Below are positions 12,197-25,712 of a stretch of 64,000 bases of DNA, piece after piece (positions within the stretch are counted from its first letter, which is position 1; each line of letters opens with the position of its first letter). Made by a program: the position numbers and the translations under genes. This DNA comes from Parasitella parasitica (taxonomy: Eukaryota > Mucoromycota > Mucoromycetes > Mucorales > Mucoraceae), in contig MU619278.1 of the NCBI GenBank assembly GCA_025201805.1, positions 161,752 through 225,751 of the forward strand. Direction: 5' to 3'. The notes beneath the pieces were generated by a model. It was not told where the DNA came from. It did not search any database and worked only from the letters and a program-made list of their open reading frames with translations.

Positions 12197-13321
12197 CTTT
12201 TGTATGTTTGTAAAAAAATAAAAAATAAAAACAAGTTTTTCGAATAAACAAGAGAGAACAAAGAAATTTTGGGTGTTTTGTTGTTTGTATAAATATATTT
12301 ATATATATTTATATATAAAAGGGAGAAAGGGGAAAAGGGGATGAAGGGATTTCAAAGGTTCAAGAAAATGTGAAAAAAGGAATTTAATAAAAACAAACAA
12401 CACTTTCATAAACAAGATATCGCCAGCAAGCAGTTAGCTATTTGTAAGGCAGTGATACTAACATTTAGTATCAGTGTTCAAAAGCTGAGCTTTGCCATAA
12501 TATCGTGCTATTTGTACCACAGATAGCTTGTTGCCTCTCCTCCTTTTCTGGTTTTCCATAAAATCATGGGACCTTTCTTTCACATTTTCGCTCCTCAGTT
12601 GCAAATACGTTTATTACTTGGGTAATTGGCAGCGTATAAGAAATCCTAAAACGAAAAATCATGTATAATATCGCGGGGCTATGTGCGGGTGTATTTTGGC
12701 AAAGTTTCAATGCCTCAAGCTGTGAAGCCATAGTATTAAAAAAATCTGAATTTTAATACGGGAGTAGTTATACATCTTGTAAAGATTTGTTTCTCGAATC
12801 TCTTTACAAAACAGTTATACTTGTATTTTTACTTCTATAATCCATTGTGCCAAAATTGCTTTAGAGTGTTTTTTTTATTTTGTAATATTAGCTAAAACAG
12901 CATATTTTTGGAGAACGTATAATGTGCCAGTATCACGTTTTTCAATAAATTTTTGCTGTCAGCAATACTCAGTTCCAATGTTAACTTTTCTATTGATTGA
13001 CTTACCATCAATGTTGATTTATATCTCAATCAACCATCCAATTTTTTTTGCTACTTATATATAACTGACGTAATTTACTACTTGATATAACCTTGTTTTT
13101 ATCTCTTCAATGCTGTTGATTATGAGAATTTGATAGAAATCATCAATGATGATGATATGGAGAAGCCATTCAATATCCGAAAAAGGTGAATCAATTAGAT
13201 GTGACTCGAGCGATAATAACGGAAAATGTCAATGAAAAGGAAGAACCCCGAGTTTAAATAAGAAGTGCTCAAAGTGCAACTCTTTCTCTTCATTTCAAAA
13301 CTCTTTAATTCCTCAATTGAT
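12197..13321. other. Divergent intergenic region
   Basis: Serves as 5' region for the coiled-coil gene (left) and the quinolinate phosphoribosyltransferase gene (right). A+T-rich. A perfect 8-bp inverted repeat, TGATACTA-ACATT-TAGTATCA, lies at 12453-12473. No gene was seen. Confidence 0.5.
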
Positions 13322-14480
<1,159 letters not shown>

Positions 14481-14554
14481 GTCACATTTGCAAGTCTATA
14501 GAAACAAAGTGGAAGCTTCAGAACCCCTTTAATGTCTTTTTATTTTTAACCAAT

Positions 14555-15548
14555 ATGTTACTTGATACTTTAAATCATAAAAAACTACTTAATGTACCGT
14601 GGGCTATCCGTAGAGTCGAAAATAAAACTTATTATGTCAAATACATGTTCGAAGAGAATGAATATGCAGTTCTAGTCACTGATTTACGTTTGGTTTGGTT
14701 TGAACATGGCGATTTTAAACGCATTCAACAGAATGGCAAAGTACAGAGCATCGATATAGAATCCGAAAAAGAAGCAATAGCAGTTTTGACTCGCTTAAAG
14801 CAGTTATTTATCGATAGCATCTCTCGCTGTAGCATTAAAAAAGAAGCCAGTAAAATCAGCCTACACTGTAAACCTAGCATGAGCCAAATCCAAAATAGAA
14901 TAAACACCCTTTCCTGGATATTTAAATGCGAGTTACTTGATCAAGAGAGTATCAGTGATGATGCATTGAGTGGACCGGAAGTTGTTTACGAACATTTTAT
15001 TCAACCTAGTCAAGCAATTGTTAATCATTTTACCGAAAACATGTCAGGTAACATTAACCATGTGGCAAATGATGCATTGGATTGGCTAAATTATGTGTTT
15101 TAAATGAATAGATGAAAATCAAATTAAATTAAAGATGGTAAGCATATGAAGCAATTATTGGTTTATTGCATTGATCAATAAATGATAGATGAAAGCATCA
15201 GCGTCTATGTACTCGACTACATCTTTATGTTATATATCTGAATTAATAAATGATGAAAGTAAGGAACCGGCAAAAAGAAGAATTTTGGTTATTTATTGAC
15301 CATGCATTCAGATACTGGAACCATTGCAACAGTTACACAGTCGCCCCAAGAGAAACTAGAACCTCCAAGTCCAAAAGAAGAGATACCCATGATAGTATGT
15401 AATTCACCAAATCTTTATTAAGTTTTATTAATTTTGAAAATAGACAGATGAAGAGCTGAAAGAAAGGAAAAGAAAAGAAACACAATTATTAGAGCAGGAG
15501 GAAAGAAAACGATTGATGGCCGCCAGTAAAAAAAGAAGAAAGCTTTAA
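14555..15548 (+). CDS. NHEJ1: XLF/Nej1-like non-homologous end-joining factor
   Basis: Exon 1 alone (14555-15047) carries the XLF head domain: PWAIRRVENKTYYVKYMF, YAVLVTDLRLVWFE and a YEHFIQPSQAIVNHF-type helix. The unspliced ORF would stop at 15103. The phases of five exons (14555-15047, 15112-15137, 15189-15258, 15312-15394, 15444-15548) fit exactly to give 258 residues. The second exon is only 26 nt and continues the helix as SDENQIKLKM. The C-terminus ends in a basic stretch, LMAASKKRRKL, like the Ku-binding motif at the end of XLF proteins. XLF works in the nucleus with XRCC4-Lif1 and ligase IV. The head domain is clear; the 3' exons are inferred from splice signals, phase and the fitting end. 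Confidence 0.8.
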
Positions 15549-15925
15549 AGCCTCGTGGAAGGGGTAAATGGACTTCCTCTTTCTGTGCACAAAATAAACT
15601 TTTTGTCGCAGCTCGACATGTGGGAATTATCTTGCTGTTGCTGCTGTAAATAACGGTCAAATTCATCTGATGGTGAAGGAGGCATATAAATACCATGAAC
15701 ATTAACTGTAGACAATTTGATCATATCTGTTGATGTTGCGGGTGATGTTTCTAATGACAGACTAGTGGATTTTTGTCTCGGTAAAAGTTTGCCAACAAAT
15801 GAAATTTTTGAAAGTTGATTCTTTTTTGGATTTTTTATTTGCGTTGCAACTTTTTCGATGCTTGATCTCGATTGCCAGAAAGAACCCTTCTTCACATGTA
15901 CATTTTGAGGCTCTAAAGAAGGCAT
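15545..15925 (-). CDS. Small orphan protein, convergent with XLF-like gene
   Basis: Uninterrupted ORF of 126 residues from the ATG at 15925 (MPSLEPQNVHVKKGSFW) to a stop that overlaps the last 4 bases of the XLF-like gene. A pyrimidine-rich tract and CAACACA directly before this ATG resemble start contexts of neighbouring genes, so it was preferred over the upstream in-frame ATG at 16018. That alternative would add a hydrophobic segment. The protein is basic, Ser/Thr-rich, with a Q run (LQQQQQDNS) near the C-terminus and a PPSPSDEFDRYL motif. No family was recognised. It may be a lineage-specific gene or a chance ORF. Confidence 0.4.
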   Translation of the reverse strand: MPSLEPQNVHVKKGSFWQSRSSIEKVATQIKNPKKNQLSKISFVGKLLPRQKSTSLSLETSPATSTDMIKLSTVNVHGIYMPPSPSDEFDRYLQQQQQDNSHMSSCDKKFILCTERGSPFTPSTRL

Positions 15926-16838
15926 TGTGTTGAGTAATAAAGAAAAAAAAAATAGTACTTTCCAGATGTGGGAAGTAGTTGTCTTTTTTAAATAACAATG
16001 AGTACTAATTTTCATCATTTTATGCAGGTGAGGTAACACCACTATTCAACACCACACGCTCTTAAACGATTTAGAGCTAGCTGAAAATCTCATTATAAAG
16101 TTAAATCCAGAAAAATATTTAAATCACTTAAAACTGTGTTTTTGATACAGATTTTTTTTTACCCAAACAACGCAGAGTTGTAAAAATAAAATGACAAACG
16201 AAATGAAGGACTCGCCGGAATTTGGAGAGAACACCTTTAGAAAGGAAGGCCATCTAAAAAGTAGCCTTCTTTCATGGACATAAAAGCTCAGATGAAGCAT
16301 TTAATTATTTGAGTTCAATGAAGAAACTAAATATATCGAAGTGCATGCACAAGCAAGCATAAACACACACTGGGAAATGCCACCTCCAGAGCTTTTGCTG
16401 CTACTACTGTTTCTCTCAAAAAGTAGCGTATTTAAGTAGATATATGCGTTCCTGAGTGAAAATAAAGCATGTATCAGATATAGCTCTGATTATTGCATTA
16501 TCATACAAATAGCAACGTGGCTTGATTTGCTCTTTGGGCAAATTGATAGGTGTTTTCTGTACTAAAGTTAGTATTGTTGCAGCCAACTGTTTATATATGG
16601 TCATGCCAATGAGAATGATAAGATTGTATCAGATGATCTTGACTCCAGGGTACGATATTTATATTTGATCTGGGTCTTGCGAAAAGGATATAGAAAATGC
16701 AATCTGCTAAAAAAAAAGTATAATCTTTCAAAATAGGCCATTAAGCGGGGGAAAAGTTGATATCTCAGATTTGGTGGTAATTCGTTCGTCCAAAAAGGAA
16801 CGTATACAAAAATAATTTTTGGGCTCGTATTATGATGT

Positions 16839-17280
16839 ACAGTGCTTCCGCCCTCAATTTAACGATTTTTTGAAAAGCCTGGCCGCTTTTTCGAAAAATT
16901 TTGCGCGCATTTTTGAGTTCAAGTTGACCAGAAAAATAAACCTAATTTGGTCAGCTATTTGAAAACAATTTGACCAGCCTTTTGAAATATATCCTTGTAG
17001 TTTACAACTGGAAACAGGTACTGCAATCACAAGTTCAAACAGATTCAACACAATTGCAAAATCGATGTAAATCACTAATATTGTAAAATGACGTGGTTCT
17101 ACTAACTAGCAAGCAACACAAGTAGCAAGTAGCAAGTTAGCGAGTCGTCTCAATTTATAATAAAAATCACTGCAAACCGTTCCTGATCAAATCACTACAA
17201 TAAGCCATTTCCAATATTAGACTACCATGTTTTACCGTAGCGAAACGTTGCTGCAAAAACATTAAAATCAAGGCACTGTA
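16839..17280. mobile_element. Possible MITE or DNA-transposon remnant
   Basis: The left end TACAGTGCTTCCGCC matches in its first part the TACAGTGCCTCCTCC found at 27586 beside a truncated transposase. The right end reads GGCACTGTA, the reverse complement of TACAGTGCC. The inside is non-coding and repeats variants of TTTGAAAA and GACCAG. The ends are short and not well matched beyond 9-10 bases, so this is tentative. Confidence 0.35.
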
Positions 17281-17341
17281 TCAAGCCAATTCCAACATTT
17301 GAGAATTATGTTTTTACCGCAGCAAGCGAAGGTGAAAAACA
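17202..17341. repeat. Imperfect direct duplication (~82-bp period)
   Basis: Units at about 17202-17260 and 17284-17341 share AGCCAWTTCCAAYATT, ATGTTTTACCG and a GCAAAAAC/GTGAAAAAC end, separated by a spacer. It is probably a local duplication inside the neighbouring remnant. Confidence 0.5.
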
Positions 17342-17818
17342 ATTGATGTTTATCTCGAAGGTGAAGCGGGCCTGCGGCAGCACGTGCTGTAAGCCACGTA
17401 GCGGCGTCGTACAGCTCGTTTTTTTTAATTTTTCGTTTTCTTTTTTCTTATAAGGTAAGAGGCTGCCACAGAGGACAGAGGAAGGATGGCCGTTCGTTTT
17501 TATCAAGATTCTTGGTTTTCAAAAGAACACCACAGTACTTTGATCTTCCAGCCAATGATCTGGATTTCAAGTGTTTGCATACCTTATAAGTCTGTATGAA
17601 TCTACAGGAGTCAAGCTTATGCATTGCCTGTCGTCGATAGGCCACAAAGGAGTATCACGGTGACTGTTTTCATAGCACATGGAGAAGCGTACAATGTGTT
17701 TGTGCCTGTATATTTGTGTGTGTGTGTATGCCACAAATGTAGTTTAGCAATGAAAAAAAAAAAATAGGCTCCAGCTCTGAATACGTTCCCTTTTCTCTCC
17801 CCTTTCATACATTTTGAT

Positions 17819-20800
17819 ATGGAAGACCAGTTCCCAGTAAACTCTGGGGATGTCGCACCTCCTTCTCAGGCAACAAACGTGCTTTCGCATCAACTCAACA
17901 CAAACAACTTTCAATTTAATACAAATGGCACGAGGAGGAAGCATAAGGAAGCCGTGCGCTCTGCTAGCAAAGTAAGGTAAATTTGGTCTAGTTGTGTGTT
18001 GTAAATACTAATCTTCTTTGCATTTATAGTTGAAACTGGAGCGTATTCTAGGGCTCACTTCAATATCATCCAATATCTTGGCGACAGCGAATGATCTCAT
18101 TGCTTATGCAGCAGGCGCTGTTGTTGTTGTTTACAACCACAAGCGAAACAAACAAGTGGCATTTTTGTATCCACCAGCTGTCATACAGCCAGCTGCATCA
18201 AACAACAATAGCGGCAATATAAACAGCAGCAACACGAACCAGCCATCAGCAATGCCTCTAATCACCCCTCTTGGAGGCGGAAACAGTAATAATGGTGAAA
18301 TATTAACCACTTCTCAGAATATCCCTATTGACGAAAATAAGTCTACGCCTGCTGGCAATCGTGCGAAACCCATCAGCTGCTTGGCATTATCACCTGATGG
18401 AAACTATTTAGCTGCTGGAGAGGTTAGGCGCAACAAAACAACCAAAGACTAGTCACTAACTGTTTTGCTGTTATAGATGGGGCATCAGCCTAGAATCTTC
18501 ATTTGGGATGTAAAGGAGAAAAAGCTGCTTCGAGAAATTAGATCGCACAAGTTTGGCGTTCTTTCATTGACATTTTCTCCGAATATGAGATACCTGGTTT
18601 CAGTTGGATTTCAGGTACATATTTTTGATATGATGTATATAGATGAATTAACTGGCAACCTCTTGTCAATTAGCACGACGGGTATCTGTATGTTTGGAAT
18701 TGGAAAAAGGGTACCAAGTTGGCTGGCAACAAAGTAACTAGTAGGGTAAATGCTGTATCATTTTCAAAAGATGGATCTTATTTTGTCACTGCTGGGCTGA
18801 GACATGTAAAATTCTGGTACTTGGATGCTCGAGGTCGCATTCCAAAAAGAGTGAGTAGATTGTATTAAAGGGTGCCTGCTAGCCACTGATTTGGGTGTAT
18901 ACGTACATCATAGGGGAACTTGTCGTCAAGAGAAACTCAGGTGCTGGATGGTAGATCAGGAATACTAGGTGTGCTACGAGATGCTAATTTTGTCAATGTT
19001 GCTTGTGACCAGAGTGGCAATACTGGTTACACCTACTTCATTACAGACACTGGCATTTTGTGCATCTTCAAGGAGGGAAGAGTCATTGATAAATGGGTTG
19101 ATCTTCAGGTAAACAAAAACAGTAGCACTTGATAGGTTTCATGTGTATAAACAATGCCCATTAGGTCAAAAATGCGTTCTCCATTGCAGTGTCGTCAAAT
19201 TATGTGATATGTACTTGCTCAGAAGGCGTCATTCGGTAGTGTACCTTTTTTTTATTAAAATGTAATGCACTCCTACTTTTTTCGCGTATGGCTAACATTT
19301 TTTTTTTTTTTGTATACAATAGCCTGTTTGAACCAGTTACACTGAAATATGCGGGGATATTGCCAAAACCTCATCCTTTAGGCACTGATATTAGTTTGGT
19401 GACTTCGCCTGAAATGGTTCGTCCTGCAGATGAGTCCACATCTTATCCCGATGCCATTGCTATGGTCTATGATGAGATTGCGCAGAGAGTAATATCAGTG
19501 TATTCGGACCGTAGTCTGTATGTTTGGGACATTAGGGACTTGACAAAGATTGGAAAGTACAGAAGTTTTATATTTCATAGTGATTGCGTGTGGGGCGTTG
19601 AGGTAAGTGTATTATAATACAGCGAAGAATCAGCATTTGTCAATCCTCTCCTTTTTTTTTTTTCTTTTTTTTTCTAGCCCTGTCCAACTGTTGAGCGTGT
19701 GGATAATGCAATCCCATTGAATTCGTTTGCCACTTTCTCGGCTGATGGTACAATTCGTATTTGGAATTTAGACAACCCCATTCACTCCTCCTCATCATCA
19801 CCATTATCACCACAGCAACAACTGAGCCGTGCAATGTCTCCCAGCAGTAGCACAGCTGTTGGCGCACATCGACGAAACATTTACTCGCGCGAACTTGTAA
19901 AGATGATATATGCTGATCCTGATGCTGCTGAGTTCTCAAAAGTCAAAGGGGACATGGACTTTGGGGAAGATCAATGCCCTGATTTTGGAATTCGATCTCT
20001 GAAAATGAGCGCTGATGGGCAAATAATGGCTAGCGGCGATCGCAATGGCAACATGAGGGTGCATGATATGAATTCTTGGAAGATGTTGACGTACCAAGAA
20101 GCCCACGACTCTGAAATTTTATCCATTGACCTAACGACTCCAAAAGACAAAGGTATGCATTTGTGGCTTTTATTACAAATTGTGGTATTCATCTTACCCT
20201 TGTTTGATTAGATGCACCAAGCTTGATTGCAACAGCGAGCAGAGATCGACTTCTCCATATTTTTGATGTCAAGTCTAATTTTCAGCTCGTCCAAAGTTTA
20301 GACGATCACTCATCATCCATTACTGCAGTTAAATTCTCTGAAGATTCGAACCGATTGATCAGCTGTGGCGCAGATAAAGGAATCATTTTTCGACATCGCA
20401 CTCATCCTGTCACTCCATTTCACGATGCAGTGCCTCGACCCTACTCCTCCTATCATAATTATTCGGGGAGAAGCACAGTATTTGATATGGCACTCGATTT
20501 GAATGACCGCTACATAGCAACGGTAACAGGAGAACGCAAACTGTATGTGCTGAGTGTCGAATCCGGTAAGCCTTTCCGTATTTGCAAACCAGAGACGTCA
20601 GACGAAACGGGGAAAGTGTCAGAAAACTCAGGTGGCAGCTTGATCAACATTGATTTGGATCCATTTTCTGGCACATATGCTGTGACAAGCGGCTCGGATC
20701 GATGCATTCGATTGTTTGATCTTACAAGCAGTAGTTGCATCGAGAAAGTGTCCGCTCACTCTGAAATGATCACCGCTGTCAAATTCATCCGAACCAATAC

Positions 20801-23021
20801 TGAAGAAGATGGTCTGCGAGTAGTGAGCACATGCTCAGATGGCACTGTGTTTGTATGGAAAGTCAGTCAAGAGATCATAGCAAAAATGTGTGCAAGAGCA
20901 ACCGAAAGAGATTCAAGAATGGGCCAAAAACTTAAAGTAGCAGTTGAAGAAGACAATGGCAATAGACGCACGAGAAAAGGATCCACGGCCGCAGCGGTGC
21001 GTCCTACAGCTAGTATATCACAAATGATACGCCAAGGAGAACGGAAAACTTTTTCCACAATGTCGCCTACAGAGCAAAAATACGATGATTTATACAAAAA
21101 GATTGCTATTTCGTCAGGGAGACGAAGCAATCGAGATAGCCAGGTAGCAGCTAATAATAATATACCCATCAATACCGTCAACACAAACAATAATATGCAT
21201 TTTCAACCACACCAACCACAAATTAATGACACAGCGACAGTTCCAACTGCCCATACTAATCGAATCAGCCATCCAAGTAATAACAGAGCCTTTTTTAGCC
21301 GCAGAGATAAAGATGCTAACAATGGTAGAAAGTCGCCACCTGATCGGATTGGAGGAAAATTAGATAGGCTCTACAACGGTCTCCCTACCAGTGGAAATAG
21401 CGGCAGAGACAAGGCATTGAATCAAGCTGCCTCACCAGCAGGCCTGGCTCAGTACCGTCAGCAGCAGACACCCCCCTCTCCGTCTAGAATGAACCAAGTG
21501 CTGCGAAGAGCCATGTCAAGAGACGCGCTGAAAAAAGACCAGGAAGCAAGGAAATCATTTACTGCATTCAGTCCACAAAAGCAGAATCAGGAACGTGAAA
21601 CACCTGTATCACCCGCCATACATAGAAGGAGCAGCCAGCCTGTGTTCTCGACTAATCATGCAGTAGCAAGCAAAAGACTTGGTGATCAACATTTGAACAT
21701 AGATACTGAAGCTTGTACATCTATCGCTGAAGGTAAGTCGTGGCGGCACACTGTGCACAGCTGTCACAAAGGTACTCATGCTTATATTAAAGATGGATCA
21801 GACAATGATGCTGATGATGTGGATGATTCAAATCGGGATCAGGACGAAAACGAGGAGGAGGACGAAGACGATTATGATGAAGAGGAAGAAGAGGAAGAGG
21901 AAGAGGAGATTATATTTACTCCTGAACAAGACAAAACCAGCAAGCCGTTTGAAGTTTCATTGCACCATGCACCCTCCGCCGATGATGATACTGGAGAAGA
22001 TGAAGAGGATGGCAGAACCACTCCTGTTTCAGATAATGAAACGCAAATCAAGGTAGACGAAGAGGATGATGGCTCAAGTGAAGACAATGTGGATGATGCA
22101 ATTAACCGCGATATTGTTGCCCGTGAACCGCCCCGTGTTTCAACCTCTTTAAGCCGAACTTCGAGTTCTGTGAAGGGTAATCGTCGTCGTAGTGCTTTAT
22201 TTGACACTTCTACTGGACGTACATCTTGTGACCTTATACCGCCTTCTTCACCTCCTGACGAGCAAGACAACACTGGTTCCATGAACGGAACCGCCACCTC
22301 TAATACTGCATTTAAGGAAATACAAAAAAAGCTCCAAAAAGCAGCCAAAAGACAGAGTATCACTGCTCGCTTCTTGTCTTCATTGACAAAGTCAGATGGA
22401 TCGCCAGCGTCGTCTTCACCCTCGAGGCCATCACTGGATCATATCATGAGCTCATTTCAAGATATGGCCAATAATGCTAAACCCGAAGTAATAGCGACAG
22501 CTCTTTCTCTTCCTCCTACCTCTTTAATGCGCACTAGTTGGACAGATCCACAATCATCAAAAATTCCAGTTGAAAAATTAACAATCGATGTTGCTCCTCC
22601 AATTCCATATATTGAAAACAAGGAGCCTCTGGTGGCTGTTGTTGCACAGGATGTTTCAATGAAAGAAGCGACCTTTAAATTAACTACACCCATAATACCA
22701 CCACGACAAGATGATTCCACCGTAGAAAATGCACTGGCCGATATAGATGGTGTTTCCACACTTCTGGATAGCGTATTAGAAGTGTATTCATCCAAATTGA
22801 AATCGCCAAATGGCTGCAGCGAAAAAGCGATTACTACTATAGAAGATAAACTGAATCAGGTCGCACACAGGATTTTGAAAGCTCTGCAGCAGAAAGGACC
22901 CAATCCGGCAATGAACCAAGTTTCCAATACGACCCCACTAACAACACCCGAAATAACGGACTTACTGGAAAAGTATTCTACCATGCTGCTCAGCATGGTC
23001 GAAAGCAAATTAAATAACTAG
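17819..23021 (+). CDS. MABP1/WDR62-like WD40 scaffold
   Basis: Nine exons (17819-17971, 18030-18422, 18477-18614, 18674-18850, 18914-19108, 19165-19235, 19323-19602, 19678-20152, 20212-23021) give 1563 residues in one frame. The N-terminal ~750 residues form two WD40 propellers. The characteristic block [19 protein letters not shown] followed by [17 protein letters not shown] is close to animal WDR62/MAPKBP1, which bind JNK pathway kinases and spindle poles. The C-terminal half is low-complexity, with an acidic run ([10 protein letters not shown] type, near 21850-21910), many SP/TP sites and a weakly helical end. Intron 2 starts with the weak donor GTTAGG. Which partners it binds in this fungus is unknown. 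Confidence 0.9.
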
Positions 23022-23290
23022 TCAATTACAGATTAGTGTATAAATGTACAGATTTTGGCTTGATTTGCATTCGAATAAAATTGTTGTACGATGCTCGTTT
23101 GAAGTAGAATGGTACACATATTTTACTGATTAACCTTCAAATAAAGTCGAAAAGTTCGATATACCTTGGGAAATATGGATCCAGGAATTTCGTGATATAT
23201 ATTGGGCTGACGTCTGTTTTTTCAACAAAGTTAGTAAAATAATCTTCAATAGAACGCTCTTTTATCACTAATCCAAAAATACAACTGATC

Positions 23291-23512
23291 ATGACTTTAA
23301 CAGATATTACCAACAACTATTTTACAGTTCGTAAACAACTTGGCAATTATGCCTGTGGGCTTATTATCGGCAGATATCAAGCTAAACAAAAGATCACTCA
23401 AATTTCACATGAAATGTGCTTACCAAAGTCAATTATTACTGATTGTGTCGATCGCCACAATAAAACAAGAAGTGTAGTAATCCAAAAACGTAGGGGGAGT
23501 TTTTACCTCTGA
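23291..23512 (+). pseudogene. Transposase N-terminal (HTH) fragment
   Basis: A 73-residue ORF with the look of the helix-turn-helix region of Tc1/IS630-type transposases: YACGLIIGRYQAKQKITQI, LPKSIITDCVDRHNKT. It stops after KRRGSFYL with no catalytic domain. The following PD-(D/E)XK-like fragment is in another frame. It is best read as a remnant. Confidence 0.45.
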
Positions 23513-23531
23513 AGTTGTTTCACCAAGTCAG

Positions 23532-24269
23532 ATGTTTTATACACATTACCTAATTTTAAAAAATTCAAATTGTCTGCCGTGTGTCGTTGTAGAAGTTCAG
23601 TACACTGGCAATATGTCCTTTTATCGTCCATTGATCGATTATGGTTTATCGGTAACGAAACGATATTCGGTATCTCCAGTTGTACTTGCCATTATCATTG
23701 CCAATACCACGACAGAATTGTCTGATCTTGCCGTCTACCTTGCCATGGTTGGGCAAAATCTTGCTACTTGCTTAATTCTTCATCGATTTCTGATCATTTG
23801 CAGTTCACTTCTCTTAATCCACTCGTCGCTCTGGAATATTTCCTTATCCAGCAAAAGCCATCACTACAATTTGTTGATCGAAATTGACGACAAAACGATC
23901 CAATTACTCTATACCATTGCGCAACAAATTTTTGTTGATGGATTGAAGCAAATTGAATCAATGATCATGGCAAAAGATCTGGACGAAATCCGCGATCAAT
24001 GTACACGGGCAAAATCGTATTTGCTTGAAGATGTTTTAGATGAAAGCTCAAAAAAACGTACTGTAGACTGTTTAGATAAAGTGTTAGTAAGGGTTGACGA
24101 GCCACGAAAGAAGCAAACAGGATATGTACTGTGAAATAATACCAATAATCTGGTAATCAAATATTGGCAATTGGTTGACAAGCACTATGAAGACCATGGC
24201 CCATTAAATTGGGAAACCATCTTTACGCTTGGTAAAGCAAAAGAGCTTTCTGGTAGTTATTCAAAATAG
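23532..24269 (+). pseudogene. PD-(D/E)XK-like family protein, broken copy 1
   Basis: Contains LPCVVVEVQYTGNMSFYRPLI and a VSPVVLAIIIANTT strand. It continues with IQLLYTIAQQIFVDGLKQIE. An in-frame TGA at 24132-24134 interrupts it, but the same frame continues as KHYEDHGPLNWETIFTLGKAKEL to a TAG at 24267-24269. The upstream part carrying the first acidic residue of the expected nuclease motif is lost or out of frame. The VVVEVQ core and layout match the second copy at 28593-29339. Family function is not established. The nuclease-fold assignment is an inference from the E-x-Q strand pattern. Confidence 0.5.
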
Positions 24270-25712
24270 ACCAGTGTCAAATCAGCATAAGGTATCTTAA
24301 CTTCGATTACTTTTTAAATACTGCTTTCGCATCGTTTACTTGACAATGACATTTATTTTTTTTCGTTCCTGATATTTTAATTTTCTCAAAAGTGAAAAAA
24401 TTTGCCGTCCTCATTGTAACATCTTTTAATATCTTTATGTTTGATAGAGAAATCTAACGTGCCGATATTTTTCGGTAAATATTCAGCATTTGGAAAACAA
24501 AGCTCTGGAATCTAAAAGTATATTTTTAAATCTTATTCACCCAAAAAAGTAATACGAAAAACCAGTGGTGAATTGATCTATTGCTACTAGAAAGCCAAAG
24601 AGCCCCCTTAATCTGACTCCAAAGACTATTATACCTTTTGCAAATGCAATCGAAATGAATTTATAAAAACCCGCCCATTCAAAGAAATCAAATCGCTCAT
24701 ATTTCAGGAGAATGATTCGTGCTTAGGACGTGTATTCCAATTGCAGCTCCTCAACGATATAGACACTTTACTCAAGAAATAGACATAGGGAGCCGAGAAA
24801 TACAAAAAGCTTTGTAGTTTACATTATTGTCCGTTTTCATTTTAGACGAATGTTGTGCTACATCCAGAAAACAAAAAAGAAAATGATGTACCCCTTCTTT
24901 TTCCATGCGAGTCAATTGATTATGCATCTTGCATTGCCTTTTTTCCATATTACCATTATTCAACATGTACCCAAACAGAATCCCTACTTTTTGCTACTTG
25001 TAGTGGAAAGCGTGATTTTCATCATATCTCTTAACCTTGATACATGGTATAATGATGCGAATCAAAAGACTGTTTAAAACACAACAGTTTAAATTAGTCA
25101 GGATCATTATTGTAGATACATGTTGGCCTGGGTATATATTTTAGGTGCATATATTGCAATTAGGCTTGTGATTCGTGTGTAGAGTACTGTTATAGGCTAA
25201 TAATATGCGTATTTTAGCGGGAAACAAAGCCTAAACAAAGGAGGCCATAGGTAACTTTATATGAATGGTGGCCACATGTGATTGTAGGGTGTTTCTTCTT
25301 AATACAATGTACGTCATTTCATACAGAAAAAAAAACGGATTTTGCATAACAAATATACGGCTCTATAGAAGTGATGAGAAATCACATTATCATTATATGA
25401 CATGAATTCGTTGTCTCTATAATATAACCGTTAGTTTGGCCTTTGCACTCCTGAATTCTTCATATTCTTTCCAACTCATTTAATAGAAAAGAAATTCGAC
25501 AAGAACATTGCTAAATTAGGTACATGACTTCTGTAACTCATACTAAAGTAAATACCAGCATGTTGCACTAAATTTCAAGCCTCCCCACTTTCTTTTTGGC
25601 ATGTTAAACATCACATTTCTGTGGTATATATAATGAGCTTTCAATACCTTCAAATTTCTTTCTTTTTCCTCATCTGTAACATATTATCTATCCACCCATT
25701 CATTTACAAATC
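24270..25712. other. Intergenic, AT-rich, no gene seen
   Basis: No ORF with coding character. The last part, with TATATATAATGAGC near 25626, is likely the promoter of the small secreted protein gene. Confidence 0.5.

Larger units (their letters stand above)
15926..17818. other. Gene-free region with transposon-like remnants
   Basis: No coding signature. It includes a possible transposon end (TACAGTGCTTCCGCC, from 16839) and an imperfect direct duplication (17202-17341), both listed separately. A cluster of TAGCAAG units lies around 17105-17140 and a GTGTGTGTGTGT tract near 17718. The remainder is probably the 5' region of the WD40 gene. Confidence 0.5.

Noticed and set aside
17340-17700. Possible tRNA or enzyme remnant in the GC-richer patch
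   Set aside because: No A/B box pair or cloverleaf could be drawn and no frame shows family motifs.
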